From Acidovorax sp. CF316 (lineage in GTDB: Bacteria; Pseudomonadota; Gammaproteobacteria; Burkholderiales; Burkholderiaceae_C), in the NCBI RefSeq assembly GCF_000276605.1, contig NZ_AKJX01000162.1, forward strand, positions 29,138-93,137: a stretch of 64,000 nucleotides of DNA, written 5' to 3'. Below are positions 42,865 to 51,725 of the stretch, in pieces. Position 1 is the first letter of the stretch, and each line of letters starts with the position of its first letter. The notes beneath the pieces are model-generated. The model was not told the DNA's origin. It ran no database searches and saw nothing but the letters and a program-made list of their open reading frames with translations. The position numbers were made by a program, and so were the translations under genes.

Positions 42865-42996
42865 TCAATCGCAGCAGCCCAGCATCTCCAGGCAGCACTC
42901 GGCGAGTTCTGCGCAGCAGCCGGACTGGGCCATGGCCATGCCTGCCATCGACAGCAAGACAGCGGCCACGCCGAATTTGAAAAGTTGTTTTTTCAT
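42865..42996 (-). CDS. Secreted Cys-pair peptide next to arsB
   Basis: ATG 42996 has AGGAA 8 nt upstream and the gene ends 25 bp before a strong terminator. The 43-residue precursor has a clear signal peptide (MKKQLFKFGVAAVLLSMAGMAMA) and a mature part of about 20 residues. That part holds six Cys as three CC pairs at 27/28, 34/35 and 41/42, exactly seven residues apart, with Glu/Leu/Ala between. On a helix this puts all pairs on one face. A thiol-rich periplasmic metalloid trap is inference from this pattern and the ars context; I know no named family. Confidence 0.75.
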   Translation of the reverse strand: MKKQLFKFGVAAVLLSMAGMAMAQSGCCAELAECCLEMLGCCD

Positions 42997-43051
42997 TGGA
43001 AAATTCCTGTTGGGGTTTGGATAGAAAAGAAAAAAAGAATCCCTCCAAACC

Positions 43052-43330
43052 TCAATCCGGCGGCCTCCATACCGGGGCATTCCAGGACGCCCACCGTGGC
43101 CCCGTGCCCAAGGGCTGGCCCGACTGGCGCGATACCTCGCTCAGCGGGGTGCGTGGGGCAGTCATCAGCGACATGCCGCAGGGCTGGCAGCCGGGCATGG
43201 CGCAGGCTGCACCGCCATCGCCGCAGTCGGCAATACAGCAATGGTCGTAGGCTGAAACGCTGGCCGCCACCACCTGGTTCAGGAACACGCAGCCCAGCAG
43301 CAGCAAGCAGATGGCAAGAAATCTTCGCAC
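43052..43330 (-). CDS. Secreted small Cys-rich protein
   Basis: GTG 43330 gives 92 residues with a signal peptide (VRRFLAICLLLLGCVFLNQVVAA). The mature part carries Cys31, 32, 36, 43, 48 and 51 in the stretch HCCIADCGDGGAACAMPGCQPC, then a Pro/Trp-rich tail. It starts 20 bp after the lipoprotein stop and 55 bp before the Cys-pair peptide, all on the same strand. It resembles small periplasmic proteins of metal-resistance loci (DUF2946/CzcI-like) in layout only. No strong ribosome site is seen for the GTG. Confidence 0.55.
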   Translation of the reverse strand: MRRFLAICLLLLGCVFLNQVVAASVSAYDHCCIADCGDGGAACAMPGCQPCGMSLMTAPRTPLSEVSRQSGQPLGTGPRWASWNAPVWRPPD

Positions 43331-43349
43331 GGCTGCAATGTACCCCAGC

Positions 43350-44033
43350 CTATTTGCTGTTGCCCCCGCCCTGCTCCACCACGGCCACGCGCCTGCGCAA
43401 CCGGTCTGCCGCATCCTTGTCGCCCGCCGCCTCGGCGCGCTGCACCTGCAGCAGCAGCCAGGCCATGAGCGGGCGGCGCCAGCCCTGGGCGGATGCGGTG
43501 TCGGTGGCCGTGGCGATGGCGGCCGGGTCGGCCCGGCCGGACTGCAGCAGCACCCCGGCCGCCACCAGGCGCGAAAGCGGGTCTTCGATGCCGGCCAGCG
43601 CGGCACCGCCCGCGCCTGCGGTGGCCACGGCCCGCTGGGCCGGGGGCAGCAGCGCCACATCGGGCGCGGCCAGCGGCTTGCCGGCCAGGTGGTCGGCATA
43701 GGCACGCTCGGGCGGTGCGGCATCCTGGCGCAGCGCCTCGAAGGCGGTGCAGGGCTCCACCACCAGGCTGGCCACTTGGGCCGCGCAGCGCAGCAGTTCC
43801 AGCCGCGCCAGCAGGTCCGGGCGGCCAGTGCGGGCCACCTCGGCGCGGGCGCGCTCCCACTCGAGCTTTTCGACACGGGCATTGCCCGACAGGTAGGCGT
43901 CGAGCGCCTTCTGCGACGCACCCTGGGCGTTCATCTCCCATTCGGGCTCGGGCGGCTTGCTGGCGCAGCCAGCGAGCAGCATGCCGATGGCGAGCACGGC
44001 CCAGGTCACGGTCGTCGTTGTCATCGTCTTCAT
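43350..44033 (-). CDS. Lipoprotein of the MCE/Mla-type cluster
   Basis: From ATG 44033 the 227-residue protein has a lipoprotein signal with lipobox LLAGC (Cys23) and a helical, Ala-rich mature part. It overlaps the MlaD stop by 4 bp (ATGA). Position after permease and MlaD suggests an auxiliary lipoprotein of the lipid transporter, although the sequence does not look like the ABC-type auxiliary PqiC family. Function unproven. Confidence 0.75.
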   Translation of the reverse strand: MKTMTTTTVTWAVLAIGMLLAGCASKPPEPEWEMNAQGASQKALDAYLSGNARVEKLEWERARAEVARTGRPDLLARLELLRCAAQVASLVVEPCTAFEALRQDAAPPERAYADHLAGKPLAAPDVALLPPAQRAVATAGAGGAALAGIEDPLSRLVAAGVLLQSGRADPAAIATATDTASAQGWRRPLMAWLLLQVQRAEAAGDKDAADRLRRRVAVVEQGGGNSK

Positions 44034-45046
44034 GGCAGCTTGATCTCCCGGTCGCGTGCAAACGGCCATTTGCGGTTGATCTCGGTGACCAGGCTGTCGA
44101 TCTTGCGCAGGTTGCTCTCCACCTCGGCGCGCAGGGCGCCGAGGTCGTTCGTGGCCTCGCGGGCATTGGCGCCCACGGCCTGGGCCTCAACCAGCACGGC
44201 GTCCACCTTCTTGAGGCTGGCGCGGGTGTCGGCCAGCAGGTCGTTGACCTGGCCCACGGCGGCACGCAGTTCAGGCACCAGCGCATCCTTGCTGTTGCCG
44301 TCTGCACCGAAGACCTGGCGGTCGGCGCGCGCGGCCAGGGTATCGAGGCGCGCCAGCAGCGTGTTGGTGCGGTCCAGCGTGGTCACGAGCTTCTTGGCAT
44401 CGGCCTCGCTGCCCATGAGTGCGCCCAGCACGCCGCCCGGGCCCTTGAGGCGCTCGGTGAGTTCCTGCACGTTGGACAGGGTGCTTGCCAGCGCCGCGTC
44501 CTGCGCGGTCAAGTTGTTCAGGTTGCCCAGCAACTCGCGCGCCGAGGCCATGAGCTGCGGGATCTCGGCCGTGGCATCGCCGCGCAGCACGGGGCGCACG
44601 GCGCCGTCGGGCAAGGGTGGATCGGTCAGGATGCCGCTGTAGGCGCGGATGTTGGTGCCGCCCACGATGCCGCGCACCAGCGTGAACACGCTGGACTGGC
44701 GCAGCCAGTGCGCGTCTTTGCTGGGCACCTCGACGGTGATGCGCGCGTTGCCCGCATCGGCCAGCTCGATGCGGCGCACGCGCCCGATGGGAAAGCCCGA
44801 GAACGTCATGTCCATGCCCACCACCACGCCTTCGGAATCATCGGCCGTGAGCACCAGGGTCTGCGTGGGCTCGAACACGCCGCGCGCATACATCAGGAAC
44901 AGGCCCGAACCGATGATGAGCGACAGCGTGAACAGCAGCAGCGCCGCGGCCTTGATCTCCAGGTAGGCCACGGGGCGCAGCGTCTCCTGCGTGGAGCCTT
45001 CGGTGCCGGGCGGCGGCGGTGCAGGCGGTGGAGTGCGGTCGGTCAT
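44030..45046 (-). CDS. MlaD/MCE-domain lipid-transport protein
   Basis: The 338-residue protein has a Pro-rich cytoplasmic start, one membrane segment (AALLLFTLSLIIGSGLFLMYA, about 35-56) and an MCE domain (about 60-140, with GVVVGMDMTFSGFPIGRVRRIEL). A long helical C-terminus follows (LNNLTAQDAALASTLSNVQELTERL ...), expected to form the hexamer tunnel. It should bind lipids in the periplasm and feed the permease encoded just upstream. ATG overlap couples it to the lipoprotein. Confidence 0.9.
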   Translation of the reverse strand: MTDRTPPPAPPPPGTEGSTQETLRPVAYLEIKAAALLLFTLSLIIGSGLFLMYARGVFEPTQTLVLTADDSEGVVVGMDMTFSGFPIGRVRRIELADAGNARITVEVPSKDAHWLRQSSVFTLVRGIVGGTNIRAYSGILTDPPLPDGAVRPVLRGDATAEIPQLMASARELLGNLNNLTAQDAALASTLSNVQELTERLKGPGGVLGALMGSEADAKKLVTTLDRTNTLLARLDTLAARADRQVFGADGNSKDALVPELRAAVGQVNDLLADTRASLKKVDAVLVEAQAVGANAREATNDLGALRAEVESNLRKIDSLVTEINRKWPFARDREIKLP

Positions 45047-45066
45047 GGGGGTGTTGTTGTTATGGG

Positions 45067-45867
45067 TTAGTAGTAGTTGCCCATCAGCGAGGCCACCTCG
45101 ATCAGCAGCAGCACGGCGAACATGCGCGCCAGGCCACCGAGCTCCGAATCGGGCTGGCCCCGGCCCTCTGCGTCGTACAGGCCGGCGGCCATGGGGATCA
45201 GCGCCACGGTGAGGCTGAAAAACAGCGTCTTGAGCGCGAACAAGGTGGTCACGCTGGGTGTGAACACGCGGCCGAACATGCGCGTGTAGCCACCTGCCTC
45301 GGCCAGGTTGAAGCCGTACACGCCCAGGTAGCCCATGACCAGCGCCACCACACAGCTGAGCGCGGCCAGCGTGATGCTGGCGAACACGCCGGCCACCACG
45401 CGCGGCAGCAGCTCCACGCGCACCGGGTCCGATCCCTGGCGACGCAGTTCGTCGAAGCGCCCCGACTGGCGCAGCAAGGCCAGTTGCGTGCCATTGGGGA
45501 TGGTGGCGCGCATGGCCACGAAGAGCGCGGCGGTGAGCGGGATCAGCTCCAGCACCAGCACGCGGATCACCATCTCCATGGCGTAGCGCGACAGGCCGTA
45601 GCTGAGCGCCGTGACCACCACGATGCGCGTGAGCACCAGGCTGATGAGGGCCGCCAGCACCGTGAAGCCCAGCAGCACGGGTGCCGTGTCCAGGTACAGG
45701 TGGCGCGCCAGCGAGCGGCGCGTGGCACGCCCGTAGCTCGACGGCGACAGCACCAGCACCAGCACCACCGCCCCCAGGTACAGGATGCGCCACCACGCCA
45801 CGGCCCAGCGGCGCACCGTGCTCCAGGCACGCTCGGGCAGGGACAGGCCGGGCAGGCGGTTGATCAT
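45067..45867 (-). CDS. MlaE-type ABC permease
   Basis: From ATG 45867 the 266-residue protein has five or six membrane segments. It shows the MlaE family features VLELIPLTAALFVAMRATIPNGTQLALLR and ELLPRVVAGVFASITLAALSCVVALVMGYLGVY. It is the first gene of permease-MlaD-lipoprotein. The matching ATPase (MlaF) is not in the window, which is unusual because it normally is adjacent; it must be encoded elsewhere or shared. Confidence 0.9.
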   Translation of the reverse strand: MINRLPGLSLPERAWSTVRRWAVAWWRILYLGAVVLVLVLSPSSYGRATRRSLARHLYLDTAPVLLGFTVLAALISLVLTRIVVVTALSYGLSRYAMEMVIRVLVLELIPLTAALFVAMRATIPNGTQLALLRQSGRFDELRRQGSDPVRVELLPRVVAGVFASITLAALSCVVALVMGYLGVYGFNLAEAGGYTRMFGRVFTPSVTTLFALKTLFFSLTVALIPMAAGLYDAEGRGQPDSELGGLARMFAVLLLIEVASLMGNYY

Positions 45868-46025
45868 GAATTGATCATAGCCGCCGGGCCACGGGTTCCC
45901 AAGCGGATGGCCCGTCGGGTCCATCGGGCATTTGCACCGGGGCTGGCTTGTGTGGCATGGCCGTGCAGCTACACATTGCATAGCAGACGATACATGCGCT
46001 CACACCCCAGCCACGACACTGCCTG

Positions 46026-47198
46026 CTACCCCGCCTGCTTGCGCGGGCCCTGCTGCTGCGCCGGCATGCGCCCCACGTAGCGCCCGCGTGGGCGGATCAC
46101 CTGGGCCACGCCCGACTGCTCCAGGGCATGGGCCAGCAGGCCCACGCTGCGCGCGGTGGCGAACAGGGCGAAGGCCGCGTCCGCCGGCAGACGGTAGTGC
46201 GTGGCCAGGGCGGCCAGGGCCACGTCGATGGTGGGCTGCAGGCCGGTCTGCTCCTGCACCTTGGCGATGAAGCGCACGATGGCCTCGGGCGGCTCGAACA
46301 GCGCGAGCAAGGCCGCCGCGCGCGGGTCGCCATCGGGGTAGATGGGGTGACCAAAGCCGGCCAGCGGCAGGCCGTTGGCCAGGTAGTGGGCCAGCACCTT
46401 GTCCTCGCCCAGGCGCTCCACCTCGCTGAACAGCGCCTGCACGCGGCCCGAGGCATCGCCGTGCAGGGGCCCCGACAGCGTGCTGAGCCCCGCCAGCACG
46501 CAGGCGGGCAGCGAGGCCCCGGTGGAGGCCGCGATGCGCGCGGCAAAGGCCGAGCTCGTGAGCTCATGGTCGGCCAGCAGCACCAGCGCCGTGCGCAGCA
46601 GTTCGGCCACCGGGGCGCCCTGCTTCCAGCCCTTGGCAAAGCGCAGGTGCAGAGCCTGCTTGCCGGGCTGGGCACCGAAGGCATTGGCCAGCTGGCCCAC
46701 CAGGGCCTGGCCCTCGGCATGCAGCACGCGCGTGAGCCGGCCGCTGGTGGAGTGCCCGCTGGCCGCCAGCCCGGCAAGGGCCACGAACGCGGGGCCCCGC
46801 CCTGGCGCCCCTGGGCCCGGCGGCGTGGCGCAGGCGAAGTCCACGGCCTGCTCCGCCCCCCACAGCAGCTGAGCCGCCTCTTCGAGCGTGGCGGTGCGCG
46901 CCAGGGCGATGGCGTCTTCGCCGCGGTAGTGCGGGCGCTCGCGGAAAAAGGCCGATAGCGCCGTCGGAATGCTGGGCTCAGCGCCGAACAGCGTGTTGGT
47001 GGCCAGCGTCTCGCGCTTGCTGCCGGCCTTCTTGCGCCGGGCCAGCCCGCTCAGGTCCTCGGCGCGGTACAGGCTCTTGCGCGTGTCGGTCGGGTCGGGC
47101 ATGACCTCGAGCTTGCCCCGGCTCACGTAGGCATAGATGGTCTGCGGCTGCACGCCGAGGAGCTGGCAGGCCTCGGTCATCGAAATCCAGGAAGCCAT
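46026..47198 (-). CDS. Citrate synthase-family protein with N-terminal HTH
   Basis: The 390-residue protein starts with a MerR-like helix-turn-helix (WISMTEACQLLGVQPQTIYAYVSRGKLEV, 4-32). A citrate synthase fold follows (about 80-375), with the catalytic His in GPLHGDASGRV and His plus Asp region in GFGHPIYPDGDPRA. It resembles the HTH-citrate synthase group of Burkholderiales, whose substrate (oxaloacetate/acetyl-CoA or a catabolic acyl-CoA) is unknown. It is divergent from the 2-hydroxyacid dehydrogenase gene; a 120-bp AT-rich gap is shared. Confidence 0.88.
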   Translation of the reverse strand: MASWISMTEACQLLGVQPQTIYAYVSRGKLEVMPDPTDTRKSLYRAEDLSGLARRKKAGSKRETLATNTLFGAEPSIPTALSAFFRERPHYRGEDAIALARTATLEEAAQLLWGAEQAVDFACATPPGPGAPGRGPAFVALAGLAASGHSTSGRLTRVLHAEGQALVGQLANAFGAQPGKQALHLRFAKGWKQGAPVAELLRTALVLLADHELTSSAFAARIAASTGASLPACVLAGLSTLSGPLHGDASGRVQALFSEVERLGEDKVLAHYLANGLPLAGFGHPIYPDGDPRAAALLALFEPPEAIVRFIAKVQEQTGLQPTIDVALAALATHYRLPADAAFALFATARSVGLLAHALEQSGVAQVIRPRGRYVGRMPAQQQGPRKQAG

Positions 47199-47318
47199 GG
47201 CAGTGGTGGTGGTGGTCGTTGAATATATACATTGATTTTACACGTCAAGATTGACCAATTCATCAACACAAAACTACGATGCCCTCCAACGCAATGCATA
47301 GCCCACCGCACCACCGCC

Positions 47319-48275
47319 ATGACGAAACCCCAGGTCCTGCAGCTCAACCCCATCCTGATCCCCTCGGTCAACGACCAGCTCGCCGCGCTCTACACCGTGC
47401 ACCGGTACTTCGAGATGGCCGACGGCCCGGCCTGGCTGGCCGCGCATGGCGCCGCCATTGATGCCGTGGTCACCGGTGGGCACACCGGCATTGCACGCGC
47501 CATGCTGGAGCAGTTGCCCGCCCTGAAGGTCGTGGCCGTCAACGGCGTGGGAACCGATGCCGTGGACCTGGCCTACTGCCGCGCCCGCACCCTGCCCGTC
47601 ACCGCCACGCTGGGCGCGCTGACCGAGGACGTGGCCGACCTGGCCATCGGCCTCCTGATCGCGGCCTGCCGCAACATCTGCACCGGTGACCGCTTCGTGC
47701 GCGAGGGACAGTGGGAGCAGTTCCCGCAACCCGGCGCCATTCCCCTGGCGCGGCGCTTTAGCGGCATGCGCCTGGGCATCGTCGGCATGGGCCGCGTGGG
47801 CCGCGCCGTGGCCACGCGCGCCGCCGCGTTCGGCTGCCCCATCGCCTACACCGATTTGCGCGCAATGGACGACGTGGCGCACCGCTTCGTGCCCACCCTG
47901 CTCGACCTGGCGCGCGGCTCGGACGCGCTGGTGCTGTGCGCCGCGGCCGACAGCGCCGAGGGCATCGTGAACGCGGCCGTGCTCGATGCCCTCGGCCCGC
48001 GCGGCTACCTGGTCAATGTGGCGCGCGGCCGCCTGGTCAACGAGGCCGACCTGGCCGCTGCCATCGGCGCGGGCCAGATCGCGGGCGCGGGGCTGGACGT
48101 GTTCGTGGACGAACCGCGCGTGCCCCTGGCGCTGCGCCAGAGCGAGCGCACCGTGCTGCAGGCCCACCGCGCCAGCGCCACCTGGGAGACGCGCGCGGCC
48201 ATGGGCCAGATGGTGCTGGACAGCCTTGCCCAGGCGCTGGCCGGCGAACGCCCCGCGATGAGCCTCACGACATGA
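47319..48275 (+). CDS. D-isomer-specific 2-hydroxyacid dehydrogenase
   Basis: ATG 47319 gives 318 residues. The NAD(P) fold shows GIVGMGRVGRAVA (about 152-164). Catalytic Arg lies in NVARGRLVNEADL, Glu in VFVDEPRVPL and His in LQAHRASATWE. It should reduce a 2-keto acid or oxidise the hydroxy acid (hydroxypyruvate/glyoxylate class); the exact substrate is not evident. A Bug-type binding protein and an FAH hydrolase follow in the same direction, which fits a carboxylate-uptake and breakdown unit. Confidence 0.9.
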   Translation: MTKPQVLQLNPILIPSVNDQLAALYTVHRYFEMADGPAWLAAHGAAIDAVVTGGHTGIARAMLEQLPALKVVAVNGVGTDAVDLAYCRARTLPVTATLGALTEDVADLAIGLLIAACRNICTGDRFVREGQWEQFPQPGAIPLARRFSGMRLGIVGMGRVGRAVATRAAAFGCPIAYTDLRAMDDVAHRFVPTLLDLARGSDALVLCAAADSAEGIVNAAVLDALGPRGYLVNVARGRLVNEADLAAAIGAGQIAGAGLDVFVDEPRVPLALRQSERTVLQAHRASATWETRAAMGQMVLDSLAQALAGERPAMSLTT

Positions 48276-48344
48276 GCTAGCTGATGGCAGCGGCCCTGCC
48301 GCACTTCCTTCGATTTCAAAGAACCACAACGGAGACAAGACACC

Positions 48345-49328
48345 ATGACGTCCACACGACGCGCCGCATTCGGCCTGGCCATCGCCCTCGGTGCCACGGC
48401 CCTCGCCGCACCCGCGGCCTTTGCCCAGGCCTTCCCCAACCGCCCGGTGACCCTGGTCGTACCCTTCCCACCCGGGGGCGGCACCGACACTGGGGGCCGC
48501 GTGATCGCCGAGCAACTCGCCCGGCGCTGGGGCCAGCCCGTGGTGGTGGAGAACAAGGGCGGCGCGGCCGGTCAGATCGGGGCCGACTACGTGGCCAAGT
48601 CCAAGGCCGATGGCTACACCCTGCTCTTGGGCAACATCGGCACGCAGGCCATCAACCCCGCGCTGTACGCCAAACTGCCCTACGACGCGGACAAGGCCTT
48701 TGCCCCGGTGTCGCTGGTCGCCGAGCTGCCGCTGGCGATGATGGTCAACCCCTCGGTTGCAGCGAAGACGCCTGCCGAGTTCATCGCCCTGGCCAAGGCG
48801 CAGCCGGGCAAGCTCAGCTACAGCAGCTCGGGCGCAGGCGGTGCGCCGCACCTGGCGGCCGAGATGTTCAAGGACCAGACGGGCAGCTTCATCCTGCATG
48901 TGCCCTATCGCGGCGGTGGCCCGGCCATTGCCGACCTGCTGGCAGGGCATGTGCAGCTCTCGTTCATGACGGCGCTGGAGGCCTCGGGCCACATCAAGGC
49001 TGGCAAGCTGCGCGCCCTGGCGGTCACCGGCGACAAGCGCCTGCCCGCGCTGCCCGAGGTGCCCACGCTGGGCGAAGGCGCGCTGCCGGGCTTCAACGCG
49101 ATCTCCTGGATCGGCCTGCTGGCCCCCGCAGGCACACCGCCCGAGGTGGTGGACAGGATCTCGGCCGATGTGCGTGCCGTGCTCGCGGACGAAGCCGTGA
49201 AGGCCCGCTTTGCCGGCCTGGGCGGCGTGCCGCGCGCCACCTCGCCGGCAGAGTTCGGCAAGCTGATCGCCACCGACCGGGCACGCTACGCGCAGATCAT
49301 CCGCAGCCGCAAGATCACCGTGGAGTGA
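48345..49328 (+). CDS. Bug-family (tripartite tricarboxylate) solute-binding protein
   Basis: The 327-residue periplasmic protein has a signal peptide cut after AAFAQA and the family start FPNRPVTLVVPFPPGGGTDTGGRVIA. Other Bug features are VVVENKGGAAGQIGADYVA and IDAL-like late segments. It should bind a carboxylate for a TctAB-type transporter, which is not encoded here. The ATG follows the dehydrogenase gene by 69 bp. It is one of three Bug proteins in the window. Confidence 0.94.
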   Translation: MTSTRRAAFGLAIALGATALAAPAAFAQAFPNRPVTLVVPFPPGGGTDTGGRVIAEQLARRWGQPVVVENKGGAAGQIGADYVAKSKADGYTLLLGNIGTQAINPALYAKLPYDADKAFAPVSLVAELPLAMMVNPSVAAKTPAEFIALAKAQPGKLSYSSSGAGGAPHLAAEMFKDQTGSFILHVPYRGGGPAIADLLAGHVQLSFMTALEASGHIKAGKLRALAVTGDKRLPALPEVPTLGEGALPGFNAISWIGLLAPAGTPPEVVDRISADVRAVLADEAVKARFAGLGGVPRATSPAEFGKLIATDRARYAQIIRSRKITVE

Positions 49329-49334
49329 GCTGGC

Positions 49335-50045
49335 GTGGTGGACTTCACTTTTCCCCCGCCGACCACGGTCACCCTGCGCGTGGCGGGCAGCAGCGCACGC
49401 TTTCCCGTGGGCCGGGTGTTCTGCATCGGCCGCAATTACCGCTGGGCACCCGACGAGGCAGCCCCCACGCAGATGCCCGCCTGGTTCATGAAGCCCGCCA
49501 GCGCCGTGGTGCCGGCCCGGGGCATGCTGCCCTACCCGCCCGCAACCCGCGACCTCTGCCACGAGGTGGAGCTCGTGGTGGCCATCGGCCGCGGCGGGCG
49601 CGACATCGATCCGGGTCAGGTCGAGGCACGGCATGTCTGGGGCTATGCCGCCGGGCTGGACATGACACGGCGCGACCTGCAGCAGCAGGCCAAGCGCGAC
49701 GGCGGCCCATGGGAGCCCGCCAAGGCCTTCGACCATGGCGCGCCTTGCACGCCCATCGTGCCGGCCAGCGTGTGCGGCCACCCGCGCCAGGGCGCCATCT
49801 GGCTTAGCGTGAACGGCGTGGAGCGCCAGCGCGCAGACCTGTCGGGCCTGCTCTGGCCGGTGGCGGACCTGGTGGCCATGCTGTCGCGCTCCGTCACGCT
49901 GGAGCCTGGCGACCTGGTCTACACAGGTACACCGGCCGGCGTGGGCCCGCTGCAACCGGGCGACCGGGTCAGCGCAGGCGTGGCCGGCATCGGCGAGCTG
50001 GCCCTGGTCGTGGGCGACGCCCCCGTGCCCGCATCCGGCCATTGA
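49335..50045 (+). CDS. Fumarylacetoacetate-hydrolase-family protein
   Basis: The 236-residue protein has the FAH core: VFCIGRNYRWAPDEA, metal ligand Glu residues in CHEVELVVAIG and ligand Asp in GYAAGLDMTRRDLQ. The late LEPGDLVYTGTPAGVGPL is the usual end motif. Family members hydrolyse fumarylpyruvate or decarboxylate and hydrate related keto acids. The start codon is a GTG 6 bp after the Bug stop, so they are one transcript. The exact reaction is open. Confidence 0.9.
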   Translation: MVDFTFPPPTTVTLRVAGSSARFPVGRVFCIGRNYRWAPDEAAPTQMPAWFMKPASAVVPARGMLPYPPATRDLCHEVELVVAIGRGGRDIDPGQVEARHVWGYAAGLDMTRRDLQQQAKRDGGPWEPAKAFDHGAPCTPIVPASVCGHPRQGAIWLSVNGVERQRADLSGLLWPVADLVAMLSRSVTLEPGDLVYTGTPAGVGPLQPGDRVSAGVAGIGELALVVGDAPVPASGH

Positions 50046-50072
50046 TTCATACAACGACACCAGGAGACAAGC

Positions 50073-51065
50073 ATGCAGACCCCTTCTTTCAGGTTCAAGC
50101 GCCCCCTCGGAGCCCTAGCCGCCGCAGCCATGCTGGCCGTGGCGCCCTTGCTGGCATCGGCCCAGGCAGCCTGGCCCGCGCGGCCCATCAAGATCATCGT
50201 GCCGGCCCCGCCGGGCGGCGCCATCGACACCATTGCCCGCGTGGTGGGCGACAAGCTCGCGGCAGCGCTGGGCCAGGCGGTGGTGGTGGACAACCGGCCC
50301 GGCGCCTCGAACAACCTGGGCACCGACGTGCTGGCCAAGGCGCCACCCGACGGTTACACCATCGGCATCGTGGGCGGCAGCCACAACATCAACAAGTATC
50401 TGTTCAAGAACCTGGGCTGGGACCCGGAAAAGAGCTTCGAGCCCATCGTCTACACGCACGAGGTGCCGCTGGTGTTCGCCATGTACCCGCAGATCCCCGC
50501 CAAGACGCTGCCCGAGTTCATCGCCTGGATGAAGGCCAACCCCGAGCAGGCCAAGATCGCCACCTCGGGCCGCGGCAGCGCGCAGGAGATGGCGGCCGAG
50601 ATGTTCCGCATGGCCAGCGGCACGCAGATGCTGCTGGTGCCCTACAAGGGCTCGTCGGCCGCCCACCCCGACCTGCTGGCCGGGCGCACCGCGCTGTACA
50701 TCGACACCATCAGCGCCATCCAGGCCCAGGTCAAGGGCGGCAATGTGCGCGCCATCGCGGTCTCCACGCGCAAGCGCACCGCCGCCCTGCCCGATGTGCC
50801 CACGGCCGAGGAACAGGGTCTCAAGGGCTACGACGCCAACACCAACGGCGGCTTCCTGGCCCCCGCCGGCACGCCCAAGGCCATCGTCGCCCGGCTCAAC
50901 ACCGAGATCAACGCGGCCCTGAAGCTGCCCGACGTGCGCGCCAAGCTCGAGGCCGCCGGCATCGAGATCCAGGGCGGCACGCCGCAGGAGTATGCGGCGC
51001 TGATCAGGTCGGACCTGGCCAAGTGGGGCAAGGTGGTCAAGGAGGCGGGCATTCAGCCCGAATAA
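50073..51065 (+). CDS. Bug-family solute-binding protein
   Basis: The 330-residue protein has a signal peptide ending VAPLLASAQA and family segments WPARPIKIIVPAPPGGAIDTIARVVG and VVVDNRPGASNNLGTDVLA. It lies 27 bp after the FAH gene and is the last gene of the unit, with a convergent stop 6 bp on. The ligand is unknown. Its sequence is clearly different from the neighbour at 48345-49328, so each probably binds a different acid. Confidence 0.94.
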   Translation: MQTPSFRFKRPLGALAAAAMLAVAPLLASAQAAWPARPIKIIVPAPPGGAIDTIARVVGDKLAAALGQAVVVDNRPGASNNLGTDVLAKAPPDGYTIGIVGGSHNINKYLFKNLGWDPEKSFEPIVYTHEVPLVFAMYPQIPAKTLPEFIAWMKANPEQAKIATSGRGSAQEMAAEMFRMASGTQMLLVPYKGSSAAHPDLLAGRTALYIDTISAIQAQVKGGNVRAIAVSTRKRTAALPDVPTAEEQGLKGYDANTNGGFLAPAGTPKAIVARLNTEINAALKLPDVRAKLEAAGIEIQGGTPQEYAALIRSDLAKWGKVVKEAGIQPE

Positions 51066-51071
51066 ACGGCC

Positions 51072-51686
51072 CTAGCCCCGCGCCCGCACGATCTCTTCCT
51101 CCACCTCGCGCAACCTGTCCTTGCCGAAGAACATCTCGTCCCCCACGAAGAAGATGGGCGAACCGAAGGCACCGCGGGCAAAGGCATCCTGGGTGCTCTG
51201 CAGCAGGGCATTCTTCACCTCGAGCTCCTGGCTGGCGGCCAGCAGCGCCGCGGGGTCGAGTCCGGCCTGGTGCAGCTCGGCAGCGATCACCTGCGGGTCG
51301 TCCATCTTCTTGCCGCGCTCCCACATGCTGGCGTAGACGGCGTCGACATACGGCTCGAAACAGCCCAGCCTGCGGGCCGCGACCGCGCCGCGCATGAGCG
51401 CCAGGGTGTTCACCGGAAAGTGCGGGTTGTGCGTGAACTTCGACAGCCCATGCCTTTGCACGAAGCGGTCCATCTCCCGTTGCTCATAAGCCCGCTTGGT
51501 CGGGATGCCGGCGTTGCTCTCAGCCGGCGAGCGGTTGTTGGCCAGCTTGAACAGGCCGCCCAGCAGGACGGGCACATACTCGAATGTCGCGCCCGTGCGG
51601 GCCTCGATCGCGGGCAGCACCTTGTGGCTGAGGTAGGCGTTCGGGCTGCCGAAGTCGAACAGGAATTGCACTGTCACGTCGTTCAT
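51072..51686 (-). CDS. 2-Hydroxychromene-2-carboxylate isomerase-like (DsbA fold, kappa-GST-like)
   Basis: The 204-residue protein starts VQFLFDFGSPNAYLSHKVLPAIEAR, where the Ser of FGSPN is at the glutathione-thiolate position of HCCA isomerases. It continues with a helical insertion (MDRFVQRHGLSKFTHNPHFPVNT) and a late GAFGSPIFFVGDEMFFGKDRL, the usual end of the thioredoxin fold. It is named for naphthalene breakdown, but many homologues act on other aromatics. It follows the SDR gene by 39 bp. Confidence 0.9.
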   Translation of the reverse strand: MNDVTVQFLFDFGSPNAYLSHKVLPAIEARTGATFEYVPVLLGGLFKLANNRSPAESNAGIPTKRAYEQREMDRFVQRHGLSKFTHNPHFPVNTLALMRGAVAARRLGCFEPYVDAVYASMWERGKKMDDPQVIAAELHQAGLDPAALLAASQELEVKNALLQSTQDAFARGAFGSPIFFVGDEMFFGKDRLREVEEEIVRARG

Positions 51687-51725
51687 GGTTTTTGTCTCCT
51701 TGGTGGTTGTTGTGGTCGGGCGCAG

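Noticed and set aside
47274..50060. A 928-codon minus-strand frame opposite the dehydrogenase/Bug/FAH genes
   Set aside because: Antisense shadow; the plus-strand products carry clear catalytic motifs.
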